Source: Lentisphaeria bacterium UBA1732
GTDB lineage: Bacteria; Verrucomicrobiota; Lentisphaeria; Victivallales; UBA1829
DNA: 56,916 nucleotides
Reading direction: 5' to 3'
NCBI GenBank assembly: GCA_002315855.1
Contig: DCIG01000070.1
Location: forward strand, 1-56,916
This document shows, in pieces, positions 42,057 through 50,742 of this stretch; the first letter of the stretch is position 1, and each line of letters starts with the position of its first letter. The notes beneath the pieces are model-generated. The model worked only from the letters and a program-made list of their open reading frames with translations, was not told where the DNA came from and made no database searches. Made by a program: the position numbers and the translations under genes.

Positions 42057-43486
42057 CTGCATATATTCTGAATAACATTTTAAAGGTTTTCGCCGTTGTG
42101 CTGAGCTGTCTCGGACTATGGCATTATCTGACCTATCTCACGCCGCGGCATGTGGAATATGCTGATTCTGTCCGTGATCAATCCGAAAATCGGGTTGTGA
42201 AAAAAATGGCGACAGAAATCGGGGCGGCATTTCAGCGTTTTGAAACCGATGCCGCGATACAGGATTTTGCCGCAGAGTGGCCCTGTTTTCGCGGGAAAGC
42301 CCGCGACAATCGCCCGGTCTATGACGGGGAGCTGACGAAAGACTGGGATGAATCGGGACCGAAAGTCCTTTGGCGTCAGCCATTGGGGGAAGGATATTCC
42401 GGGGCAATCATTGCAGAGGGACGAGTCTATGTGCTGGATTATATTGAGGCGGATTCCTCGGATGCTTTGCGCTGTTTCGAGCTGTTCTCCGGTCAGGAGC
42501 TTTGGCGGCGAGGCTATAAGAATCCCATTCGGCGCAATCACGGCAAATCGCGGACGATACCTGCGTATTCCGATCATGTCGTGGTTACGCTGGGCCCGGC
42601 GGCACATGTTATGGCTGTCAATGCGGAAACAGGCGATTTGCTGTGGACGCGAGATTTGGTCGAGGCTTACGGCTGTGAAATTCCCCAGTGGTATGCGGGG
42701 CAATGTCCCTTGATTGAAGATGGAAAAGTCATTCTCGGAATCGGCGGCGAAAAAGTTCTGATGACGGCACTTGACCTGAAAAGCGGAGAGACTGTATGGG
42801 AAACTCCGAATGAACATGGTCTGAAAATGTCTCATTCCTCCATTGCATCGGCGGAGCTGGCCGGAACGAAACAATATATTTATGCAGGAATCGGCGGCAT
42901 CACGGCGTGTGATGTGCAGGGGAAGCCCTTATGGAACTGTACCAAGTGGAAACCGGCTGTATGGGCACCTGCACCGCTGGCAATTCCGGGCGATAAACTC
43001 TTTTTGACAGCAGGGTACGGGGCAGGTTCTGCGGTAGTTTCCGTGAAAAAAGAAGGGGACGTATTTTCCGCCACTGTCGAGCGTGAATGGAAGCCATCAC
43101 AAGGACCTGCTTCGGAACAGCAGACCCCGATTCTGCTCGGTGAAACGATTTTCACGATTCAGCCGAAAGATGCGGGGGCACTTCGTGCGGAATTGATTGC
43201 CGCAGATGCGGGGGCACTGCCTGCGATTAAAGCAGAGAGCGGCAAAGATGCCCGATTCGGGTTGGGTCCCTATCTCTATGCCGACGGAGTATTCTGGATT
43301 ATGGATGATGACGGGATACTTTCCGTTTTCAAGTACGGGGAAGAAAAGTTTGAAAAACTGGCTTCCCATAAAATTCTGCCGGGAACGGATTCATGGGGGC
43401 CGATTGCGTTTGCCGGAGGTTTGATGATTTTACGGGACAGTACTTCCATGGTCTGTCTTGATTTGAGAAATGAGGTGCAGCAATGA
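42053..43486 (+). CDS. Membrane-anchored PQQ-like beta-propeller protein
   Basis: The 477-residue protein has one N-terminal transmembrane helix (about 5-27), a short linker (to about 75), and then PWRDN-type propeller start (EWPCFRGKARDNRP). Quinoprotein-like repeats follow, such as CFELFSGQELWRRGY, MAVNAETGDLLWTRD, TALDLKSGETVWETP and CDVQGKPLWNC. The propeller should face the periplasm. No haem motif is present. It is coupled to the cyclase gene by ATGA and to the following Tat-signal gene in the same way. Confidence 0.85.
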   Translation: MTAYILNNILKVFAVVLSCLGLWHYLTYLTPRHVEYADSVRDQSENRVVKKMATEIGAAFQRFETDAAIQDFAAEWPCFRGKARDNRPVYDGELTKDWDESGPKVLWRQPLGEGYSGAIIAEGRVYVLDYIEADSSDALRCFELFSGQELWRRGYKNPIRRNHGKSRTIPAYSDHVVVTLGPAAHVMAVNAETGDLLWTRDLVEAYGCEIPQWYAGQCPLIEDGKVILGIGGEKVLMTALDLKSGETVWETPNEHGLKMSHSSIASAELAGTKQYIYAGIGGITACDVQGKPLWNCTKWKPAVWAPAPLAIPGDKLFLTAGYGAGSAVVSVKKEGDVFSATVEREWKPSQGPASEQQTPILLGETIFTIQPKDAGALRAELIAADAGALPAIKAESGKDARFGLGPYLYADGVFWIMDDDGILSVFKYGEEKFEKLASHKILPGTDSWGPIAFAGGLMILRDSTSMVCLDLRNEVQQ

Positions 43487-44115
43487 AAATGACTCGCAGA
43501 GAATTTCTTGTATGGTGCGGCGGTACATTCTGTCTCGGACTGCTGGGATGGCTGGTCGGACGCAAAATTCAAATTCCGCCGGAACTTGTACAGGAGAAAA
43601 CCTTTGAACCGCCTGAGTTTGCTGTTCATCCGAAACATGCCCTGAATGGTGTTTCATTCCAAATTGACCGAGCGAAACGCACTGTGCTGGCAAACCGGGA
43701 ATCCGATGGGAATCTTGTTTGGGAATCACATGGCGAGGATAAGTTCATCGTTCCCGGCGCGGCATTTCCGCTGGATTTGTCTCTCGATGAAGAATTATGG
43801 GTTGCGAATACCGGTCGCAAGCAGTTGGAGCAGCTTGATCCTGCCACAGGGCGTTTTATTGCGTCATGGAAGCCGCTTGCCGCATTCGGCGGATGCTGTA
43901 ATCCTGTTCGTTTCGCGGCACTTCCCGGAGGCAGATTCGTAACGATGGAAAAAGGCGTCCGGCGAGCTTGCGTGTATCTGCCTTCCGGCGGGCTTGAACG
44001 CATTGTCGCGGAGCAGCTTTCCGATTCTGAATTCAATTACTATCTGGGACGTGATGAAAACGGGAAAGTGCATCTTTTCGACACCGGAACCAAACAGCAT
44101 TGGGAGGTTTCATAA
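43483..44115 (+). CDS. Twin-arginine-exported NHL/propeller-like protein
   Basis: The 210-residue product opens with a twin-arginine signal, MKMTRREFLVWCGGTFCLGLLGWLVG, that may stay as an anchor. The body has NHL-like six-bladed propeller strands (DLSLDEELWVANTGRKQLEQLDPATGRF, NPVRFAALPGGRFVTMEKGVRRACVY, HLFDTGTKQH), but is short for a full propeller. Two adjacent cysteines (GGCCN, about 134) could hold a metal or cluster. Tat export suggests folding or cofactor loading before export. Confidence 0.75.
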   Translation: MKMTRREFLVWCGGTFCLGLLGWLVGRKIQIPPELVQEKTFEPPEFAVHPKHALNGVSFQIDRAKRTVLANRESDGNLVWESHGEDKFIVPGAAFPLDLSLDEELWVANTGRKQLEQLDPATGRFIASWKPLAAFGGCCNPVRFAALPGGRFVTMEKGVRRACVYLPSGGLERIVAEQLSDSEFNYYLGRDENGKVHLFDTGTKQHWEVS

Positions 44116-44117
44116 AC

Positions 44118-44360
44118 ATGGATACGAGCCATACAATGACGCGCCGAGAGTTTATTCGCACGGGAGGAAGACTATTGCTTCTGGGGGGACTTTTCGCACT
44201 GTTTTTCCGGCATTTTGACCAAGGTGCGAAGAAAAAAACACAGGATGTCTGCACTGACCCGAAAGGCTATTGCAGAAAATGTTCTGCGCTGAAATACTGC
44301 GGACATCCGACCGCCCGTTCATTCAAGACGGCATTATCACAGGAGGGCTCTCCCTCATGA
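44118..44360 (+). CDS. Small twin-arginine protein with four cysteines
   Basis: The 80-residue product has a Tat signal (TMTRREFIRTGGRLLLLGGLFALFF) and a mature part of about 45 residues with C-x6-C-x2-C-x6-C (VCTDPKGYCRKCSALKYC), enough for one metal or [4Fe-4S] site. I know no family name. GGGAGG lies 10 bases before the ATG at 44118; an in-frame TTG upstream is unlikely. It ends in ATGA overlap with a Tat-signal polyferredoxin gene, so it may be an accessory redox subunit. Confidence 0.75.
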   Translation: MDTSHTMTRREFIRTGGRLLLLGGLFALFFRHFDQGAKKKTQDVCTDPKGYCRKCSALKYCGHPTARSFKTALSQEGSPS

Positions 44361-44902
44361 CACGGCGTGAATTGATTCGCATGGGACTTCTGGCGGCAAT
44401 CACAGTACCGTTTGCTTCGCTTTTCCGAAAACGGGAAACGATGGGGAGCGGATACTTCTGGCAGATTGATCCGGATAAGTGCATTCATTGCGGAAAATGT
44501 GAAACGGAATGCATTCTGCCGCAATCTGCGGTCAAATGTGTACACCAGTACGCATCGTGCGGATATTGTCTTTTTTGCAGCGGATACTATCAGGATAAAC
44601 GTGTAGAGTTCAATACAGCCGGTGAAAATATGCGATGCCCGACCGATGCGATTATCCGCACCTATGTGGAAGACCCGTATTTTGAATACAAAATCGATGA
44701 GGATCGCTGTGTCGGCTGCGGAAGATGCGTACAAGGCTGCCTTTCCTTTGGCAACGGTTCGCTTTTTCTGCAAGTCCGCCGCGATTTATGCAAGAACTGC
44801 AATGATTGCCGTATCGCGAAGGCTTGCCCTGCAAATGCGTTTGTGCGTGTCCCTGCCGATCATCCATATATTTATCGAAAACCTCCGGAGGTAAAATCAT
44901 GA
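44357..44902 (+). CDS. Twin-arginine-exported polyferredoxin
   Basis: The 181-residue product has a Tat signal (MTRRELIRMGLLAAITVPFASLF) and ferredoxin-type motifs: CIHCGKCETECILPQ (about 43-53), the variant CGYCLFCSGYY, CVGCGRCVQGC (about 117-127), and CKNCNDCRIAKACP (about 143-156). This implies up to four [4Fe-4S] clusters, as in NapG/DmsB-like periplasmic carriers. It sits between a Cys-rich Tat protein and a NapH-like membrane protein, the same order of parts as NapGH. Confidence 0.88.
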   Translation: MTRRELIRMGLLAAITVPFASLFRKRETMGSGYFWQIDPDKCIHCGKCETECILPQSAVKCVHQYASCGYCLFCSGYYQDKRVEFNTAGENMRCPTDAIIRTYVEDPYFEYKIDEDRCVGCGRCVQGCLSFGNGSLFLQVRRDLCKNCNDCRIAKACPANAFVRVPADHPYIYRKPPEVKS

Positions 44903-46122
44903 TTTCTCAAATATTTGTCATGTTTGCCTCTCAGGCAAGATTTCCCGCGCCGGAGTTTGAAAACTATACTCTGCCGAACATGAATCTGGAAGAAATTGCT
45001 TCGGATTCCGTTCTTTGGCGTGTTTTGATTTTGTTTCTTTTTCTGGTTGCAGGCTCTTACTTTTTCTATCAGCTGCGTTCACGCAAAGCAATGCTGTTTT
45101 ATTCCGTTGCAGGATTGGCGGTTTTTGGTTTCCTTTTTGCGTCCTGTCCGTGTCCGGTCGGCATGTTCCAGAATATCGCACAAGGGATTGCAGACGGGGC
45201 ATATATTCCGTTCGGGATACTGCTGCTATTTGCGATCCCGCTTGCGTTTGCCTTGTTCTTCGGGCGTATTTTCTGCGGAGGTGCATGTCCTTTGGGGGCG
45301 ATTCAGGAATTACTGCATTGGAAGAGCGTGATTGTGCCCCGCCCGCTGGATCATATTTTGCGGCTGGTTCCGGTACTTCTTTTCCTGATTTTCACCATTT
45401 GCGCAATTTTCGGGATTGGTTTCCCCTTATGCTATCTGGAACCTTATCTGCCCGTTTTCTTATTGGATTTCGCCACTCCGTTTGCAATTTTAAGTGCGAT
45501 TTTCCTGCTGATTGGACTGTTTATTTCGCGTCCGTTCTGCCGCTATGTATGTCCTTACGGGGTTTTACTGCGATTCTTCTCGCTCTTTTCCAAGACCATA
45601 CCTCAGATAACTCAGCACGAATGCGTGAACTGCCGCCTCTGTGAACAGGGATGCCCCAATGGAGCAATACTTCCTCCTGAAGGGCAGGGGAGTTCCGCGG
45701 AACACCTCCGGGGGGCCAAACGTATTTCCATGCTGGCGGCATGTATTCCGTTTGCATTGTTTGCAGGCGGAATATTCGGTTATTTCTGCGCCCCGGTTTT
45801 GAGTTCATTTCACAGTGATGTCCGCCTGATGCACGAACTTGATGCGGGGATACCAAGTGAGGCAGTGTATTCATTTGAACTTTCTTCCTCTTCACGGGAA
45901 GAACTGCGAGCGCATTCGATTCAAATTCAAAATGGCGTTTTGCTGGCATCGACTGCCGCAGGCGTTTTGTTTGGAGCATTGGTCATGACGGAATTGATTG
46001 CCGAAGCCCGCAGACGCCGTGAAGAATCCTTCTATACCATAGACCCGTCGCTCTGTTTCTGCTGTGGCAGATGCTACGCCGCATGTCCTTTAGAACGCAA
46101 GGAGAAACACCATGAAAAATAA
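44899..46122 (+). CDS. NapH/NosR-like polytopic membrane ferredoxin
   Basis: The 407-residue protein has about six transmembrane helices with cysteine motifs between them: CPCPVGMFQ (about 84), CGGACPLGAIQE (about 125-140), CRYVCPYGVLLRF (about 214-226). A soluble [4Fe-4S] motif (CVNCRLCEQGCPNGA, about 242-256) and a C-terminal CFCCGRCYAACP follow. NapH, NosR and YccM proteins pass electrons from quinol or cytoplasmic carriers to periplasmic partners. An added periplasmic region and late helix (about 290-385) are present. It begins by ATGA overlap and ends 11 bases into the next gene. Confidence 0.9.
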   Translation: MISQIFVMFASQARFPAPEFENYTLPNMNLEEIASDSVLWRVLILFLFLVAGSYFFYQLRSRKAMLFYSVAGLAVFGFLFASCPCPVGMFQNIAQGIADGAYIPFGILLLFAIPLAFALFFGRIFCGGACPLGAIQELLHWKSVIVPRPLDHILRLVPVLLFLIFTICAIFGIGFPLCYLEPYLPVFLLDFATPFAILSAIFLLIGLFISRPFCRYVCPYGVLLRFFSLFSKTIPQITQHECVNCRLCEQGCPNGAILPPEGQGSSAEHLRGAKRISMLAACIPFALFAGGIFGYFCAPVLSSFHSDVRLMHELDAGIPSEAVYSFELSSSSREELRAHSIQIQNGVLLASTAAGVLFGALVMTELIAEARRRREESFYTIDPSLCFCCGRCYAACPLERKEKHHEK

Positions 46123-47812
46123 TGAAATCCGCCGCACACTGCATTTTCTGCAATGGACTGCACTCACTTTTATCCTGACACTTGGAATTCTACTGATTTA
46201 TGACATGGTCCGGAGTCATGAGCCGCTGATGCAGATACGGTACAAAATTGATGAAATCAAGCAGCAGGATTTAGCGGACGCTGAACTTGCCGGGACGGTT
46301 CGCAATCTGGATTATCTGTATCGTTCCACCTATTTCCAAACCAAAGATAAACAGCGGCGCGGTGTTCTTTTACTTGGGATTGCTTTTTTTGCGCTATGCA
46401 GTCTTTTCGGTGCAGAAATGTATTTGTTTGCGCCGAAACTGAAAGTGCCTCACGGAGGGGGGGCCATTCCCGAAAAGGAACGTCGTCAGCTTCTGATTTT
46501 CGCTTCCTGTGGAATCATCGTATTAACGGTGGTTCTGTTGATTCTGCACAGGACGCTTGTCCCTCGTATTCAGGATAAGTCAGGAGCATGTGCCGTAACG
46601 AACAGCGGGGAAAAAGAGCAGGCGAACAAGCCGAAATCCGTTTCTGCTGCAACAGAAAAAATTGATTTGCTTGCGGCATTGGAAGCCGAAAAAACTCAAT
46701 GGCCGCAATTCAGAGGTTCGCTTCTGCCGAACTCCAATCTTCTGCCCGAAAAATGGGATTTTCAGGAAAAGTGGAATTGTGCAATTGAGCTTCCCGGAAA
46801 CAATTCCCCGGTTGTTTGGGATGATTTGATTTTTCTTTCCGGCGGAGACGGGAAAAAAAATGCAGTTTTCTGCTATGATGCCAAGACCGGTGCTTTGAAA
46901 TGGAAGACGGATGCCCCTGCTGCGGCAAAAATGCCTGAAGTTACGGAAGATACCGGTTTCGCGGCTCCGACGCTGTGTGTCGATTCAAAACGCGTTTACG
47001 CCGTTTTCGCGACCGGCGAAGTTCTTTGTTTGGAGCATGACGGAACAATCCTTTGGCACAGACAGATGCCTGATTCTGCTATTCTGTACGGCTATGCTTC
47101 ATCTCCTCTCTTAATGGGAGATAAACTTATTGTACAGTATGACTTGGACGAAAAACAAACAATCTTTGCATTGAATGTGTTTACCGGAGATATTGTTTGG
47201 AAAACGGAACGTGAAAGTTCTCCCTCGTGGTCTTCGCCGAAAGGGTTTGTCATGGATGGGAAAGGCATGATTTTTACAGCGGGCAACCGTTTTGCAGAAG
47301 TCTTTGCACTGGACGATGGTAAAGTACTTTGGTCGAAAGAATGTATGGGGGGGGAAGTTGCTGCTTCTGCGTCTGCCCGTGATGGAGTGATTTATTTCTC
47401 AAATTCAGGTGCTTTCACAGGCGCATTTCAGGCAAGCAACGGGGAAATTCTTTACAATAACGAAGATGTTCCTGCGCCGGATGTCGCTTCTCCTGTTCTT
47501 TGCGGCAATCAGTTCCTTCTGTTTGGCAGCGGAGGCACGATTATTGCGATTGATGCAAAAGACGGGCATGAACTTTATGAAGAAGACCTCGACAATGGTT
47601 TCTATGCATCGCCCGTCGCACTGGGAGACAAAGTGATTGCGGTCAATCTCGATGGCGATCTCTATTTGTTTGCGCCCCAATCAGATAAGATTGAAACCGT
47701 TGGTAAGTTCTCCCTTGGGAAACGGGTTGTTTGTGTTCCGGCGTTTCATCATGGCAATCTGATTCTCCGTACTTCTGAAAATGAGCTTATCTGTTTGGAG
47801 CCGAAGCAATGA
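46112..47812 (+). CDS. PQQ-like propeller protein with three membrane helices
   Basis: The 566-residue protein has transmembrane helices at about 13-32, 90-106 and 127-147 and a linker. A quinoprotein-type propeller follows from about 195 (WPQFRGSLLPNSNLLPEKW), with repeats CYDAKTGALKWKTD, CLEHDGTILWHRQM, ALNVFTGDIVWKTE, FALDDGKVLWSKE and AIDAKDGHELYEED. AAGGAG lies 7 bases before the ATG. It is coupled to the NADH-diaphorase gene by ATGA, which suggests a membrane scaffold on the periplasmic side of the same complex. Confidence 0.85.
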   Translation: MKNNEIRRTLHFLQWTALTFILTLGILLIYDMVRSHEPLMQIRYKIDEIKQQDLADAELAGTVRNLDYLYRSTYFQTKDKQRRGVLLLGIAFFALCSLFGAEMYLFAPKLKVPHGGGAIPEKERRQLLIFASCGIIVLTVVLLILHRTLVPRIQDKSGACAVTNSGEKEQANKPKSVSAATEKIDLLAALEAEKTQWPQFRGSLLPNSNLLPEKWDFQEKWNCAIELPGNNSPVVWDDLIFLSGGDGKKNAVFCYDAKTGALKWKTDAPAAAKMPEVTEDTGFAAPTLCVDSKRVYAVFATGEVLCLEHDGTILWHRQMPDSAILYGYASSPLLMGDKLIVQYDLDEKQTIFALNVFTGDIVWKTERESSPSWSSPKGFVMDGKGMIFTAGNRFAEVFALDDGKVLWSKECMGGEVAASASARDGVIYFSNSGAFTGAFQASNGEILYNNEDVPAPDVASPVLCGNQFLLFGSGGTIIAIDAKDGHELYEEDLDNGFYASPVALGDKVIAVNLDGDLYLFAPQSDKIETVGKFSLGKRVVCVPAFHHGNLILRTSENELICLEPKQ

Positions 47813-50742
47813 CACCTGCCGAAAATCGTCCCGTTTTGATTGATCCGCTTCTGCCCGAACTGATTGCGCTTCAGAGACGTGATCGCTGTCTCCTTCCTGA
47901 AGCACTTGTTGAGCTGAGTCAACGCCTGCATGTGCCGCTGAATCGTATTTACAGTGTGGCAAGTTTCTATCAGGCATTCCGTTTCACGCCGTGCGGCAAG
48001 CATCAGATTAAAGTCTGTGTGGGAGCGGCGTGTTATGTGAAAGGTGCAGAGCAGGTCTATGACGCATTTCGCAAATACCTGAATATTCCCGATGACGGCG
48101 ACACTTCTCCCGATGGACTTTTTACGGTCAGTAAAGTCGCGTGTCTCGGCTGCTGTATGCTTGCAGTTGCCGTTCAGATTGATCGCCACATTTTCGGGCA
48201 TGTTACTGCATCGTCAGTCGGAAGTGTCGTCAAAGATTTTCTGCGAATGGCGCAGGATGAAGCGGTTGTGCAGGATTCTTCCTCTGTTTCTGAAAGAGAG
48301 TCCAAACAGCCGGAAATCAGAATTTGCAAATGTTCCTCATGCCGTGCCGCCGGAAGCGGGCGTATTTTTGACGCATTTGCGGCGGAACAGCGAAGCGGGA
48401 AATTTCAGTATAAAATCAAGGAAGTCGGCTGTCATGGAATGTCTTATCGAGCGCCGCTGGTTTCGGTGGTGCTGGAAGATGCCGTTTATCATTATGACCA
48501 TGTGCAGGACTATGATGTGCGTGCGATTATTGCACAGCATTTTTCCACAAAAGATATGAGCTGGAAAAGCCGGGCTTTTTGCGATGCCTTTTATCATCGT
48601 CGTTCTCAGGACAGGCTGAGAACCGCAGATTTGCCGCCTGAACTTGACAAACTCCGTCTCGTTACAAAAAACAGCGGTATCGATGACCCCGAATCGCTCC
48701 GTGATTACAAAGCTCATGGCGGTTTTTCTGCATTTCAGCGCGTTCAGACTATGTCGCCCCTGCAAATCGTGGATGAGCTGAAACAGGCCAGGCTCCGCGG
48801 GCGAGGCGGCGGCGGTTTCCCGACCGGCGACAAATGGCGGTTTGCGCTGGAAGCCTCCGGCGATACAAAAGTCGTTATCTGCAATGCGGATGAAGGCGAT
48901 CCCGGCGCATTCATGGATCGTATGCTGATGGAGTCATATCCTTACCGCGTTCTGGAGGGGATTCTGATTGCGGCGTATACGATTCAGGCGAAACAGGCAA
49001 TCATCTACATTCGAGAAGAATATTCGCAGGCCGTTTCTGTTTTGGAGCGTGTGATTGCGAAACTTCGAGATTCAGGTCTTTTTGATTCTCTTCCATCGGG
49101 ATTTGACATTGTTCTTTTCCGCGGTGCAGGGGCATTCGTTTGCGGCGAAGAAACGGCACTTCTGGAATCCATTGAAGGACGGCGCGGCATTCCCCGGAAA
49201 CGCCCGCCATTCCCAGTGAACAGCGGACTGCGCGGGCTTCCGACGCTGATGAATAATGTGGAAACATTTGCGTGTGTTCCGATTATTTTAGCCGATGGCG
49301 GAAAAGAATTCAATGCGCTTGGAACGGAAGAATCGCATGGTACCAAAGCCTTTGCGCTGGCCGGGAAAGTGCGGCATGGCGGTTTGATTGAAGTTCCCAT
49401 CGGGATTACGATTCATGAAATCGTTGAACAGTATGGAGGCGGTGCAGAAAAAAATCATACGATTAAAGCTGTCATGATCGGCGGTCCCTCCGGAGGCTGT
49501 ATTCCGAAGAGTCATTTTGATATTCGTGTTGATTACCAGACACTTCAGAAAAATGGCGCCATGATGGGATCGGGGGGGCTCATCGTGATTGATGAATCCG
49601 ACTGCATGGTGGATATTGCCTTGTATTTCCTGAGGTTTCTTCGCAGTGAATCCTGCGGAAAATGCGTTATGTGCCGCGAGGGAGTTGCGCATCTCTGTAC
49701 CCTCATGGAGTCTCTTACGCACAAAGGTCCCAAACCTCCTGATCTTCTGGAACGCATCGAAAATCTGGCCCGAATGATTCAGCGTGGTTCACTTTGTGCG
49801 CTTGGACGCACTGCTCCGAATATGGTGTTGAGTGCGCTTCATGAATTTCACAGTGAATTTGAAGCCCATTTGGACAATGAATGTCCCGCCGGAAAGTGTC
49901 GTGAACTGACTGATTTTCAGGTTTCGGATGATTGTATCGGATGTACGAAATGCGTTCAGGTATGTGCGGCAGAGGCAATCGAATGCGAACCGCTGGATTC
50001 CGCCGGTATTTTGTCCGAAAAATGTGTCCGGTGCGGTGCGTGCCGTTCTGTATGCCCCGAACATGCAATCGTAAATCCGTGCAAGGAACGATCTTCATGT
50101 GAGGTCCCTTTACAAAACGAAAAGCCTGCTGCCCCTGTCGATGGCGAAATCATTCTGATTGATGGAAAGGAATATCCGTTTATTTCAGGGCGTACCATGC
50201 TGGATTATGTCGAACTTCCCACGCTTTGTTACATGGAACAGGGCGGAACAGGGGCTCATTGCATGGTATGTGCCGTCTGGGATGCCGTTCTCGGCCGTTT
50301 TATTCCGGGATGTGAACAGCTTCTTCAGCGTGGTCATATCTATGAGACGACTTCGGATCGTGTGAAAGCCTTCCGCAAAGAAGCCCTGTCCCTGATGCTG
50401 ATCCGGCATGATTTCCGCTGCGGCTCATGTTCTGCCAAAGGGAAATGCAAGTTTTTTGTACTTGTCCGTGAATATGGCGCACGAAAAACGAAAAGCGATA
50501 TTACCTATCCCGCACTCTCAGAATCTGCCCATATCGTTTATGATGCCGGAAAATGTGTACTCTGCCAGCGTTGTGTCGGTGTGTCCGGTGAAAAACTTGC
50601 GGTTCATTTCCGTGCGGATCGCTCCGTGATTTCACCCGGTCCTGATGGCTGGGAATCATTGGATGAGAGTGTCGCTTCAACAGTCTGTGCTGTTTGTCCG
50701 ACAGGGGCACTTTCTTTGAAAAAAGGACTTGTCGTGTCATGA
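47809..50742 (+). CDS. Single-chain NuoE-NuoF-NuoG-like NADH diaphorase
   Basis: The 977-residue protein fuses modules that are usually separate. NuoE-like thioredoxin fold (about 20-150) has VCVGAACYVKGA and ACLGCCMLA 2Fe-2S cysteines. A second Cys-bearing thioredoxin-like segment (about 165-265) follows. NuoF-like part has LRGRGGGGFPTGDKW (FMN, about 329-343), NADEGDPG, an SLBB region and ESCGKCVMCREG (N3 cluster, about 615). Two [4Fe-4S] motifs start near 709 and 735. The NuoG-like end has a 2Fe-2S domain (PTLCYMEQGG, about 803), a His/Cys3 cluster (RHDFRCGSCSAKGKC) and CVLCQRC...CAVCPTGA. No H-cluster or molybdopterin domain is present. It should oxidise NADH and pass electrons onward. 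Confidence 0.92.
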   Translation: MTPAENRPVLIDPLLPELIALQRRDRCLLPEALVELSQRLHVPLNRIYSVASFYQAFRFTPCGKHQIKVCVGAACYVKGAEQVYDAFRKYLNIPDDGDTSPDGLFTVSKVACLGCCMLAVAVQIDRHIFGHVTASSVGSVVKDFLRMAQDEAVVQDSSSVSERESKQPEIRICKCSSCRAAGSGRIFDAFAAEQRSGKFQYKIKEVGCHGMSYRAPLVSVVLEDAVYHYDHVQDYDVRAIIAQHFSTKDMSWKSRAFCDAFYHRRSQDRLRTADLPPELDKLRLVTKNSGIDDPESLRDYKAHGGFSAFQRVQTMSPLQIVDELKQARLRGRGGGGFPTGDKWRFALEASGDTKVVICNADEGDPGAFMDRMLMESYPYRVLEGILIAAYTIQAKQAIIYIREEYSQAVSVLERVIAKLRDSGLFDSLPSGFDIVLFRGAGAFVCGEETALLESIEGRRGIPRKRPPFPVNSGLRGLPTLMNNVETFACVPIILADGGKEFNALGTEESHGTKAFALAGKVRHGGLIEVPIGITIHEIVEQYGGGAEKNHTIKAVMIGGPSGGCIPKSHFDIRVDYQTLQKNGAMMGSGGLIVIDESDCMVDIALYFLRFLRSESCGKCVMCREGVAHLCTLMESLTHKGPKPPDLLERIENLARMIQRGSLCALGRTAPNMVLSALHEFHSEFEAHLDNECPAGKCRELTDFQVSDDCIGCTKCVQVCAAEAIECEPLDSAGILSEKCVRCGACRSVCPEHAIVNPCKERSSCEVPLQNEKPAAPVDGEIILIDGKEYPFISGRTMLDYVELPTLCYMEQGGTGAHCMVCAVWDAVLGRFIPGCEQLLQRGHIYETTSDRVKAFRKEALSLMLIRHDFRCGSCSAKGKCKFFVLVREYGARKTKSDITYPALSESAHIVYDAGKCVLCQRCVGVSGEKLAVHFRADRSVISPGPDGWESLDESVASTVCAVCPTGALSLKKGLVVS

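Noticed and set aside
47809..50742. [FeFe]-hydrogenase or formate dehydrogenase
   Set aside because: The chain has the diaphorase and ferredoxin modules but no H-cluster (TSCCPxW-type) motifs and no molybdopterin domain.
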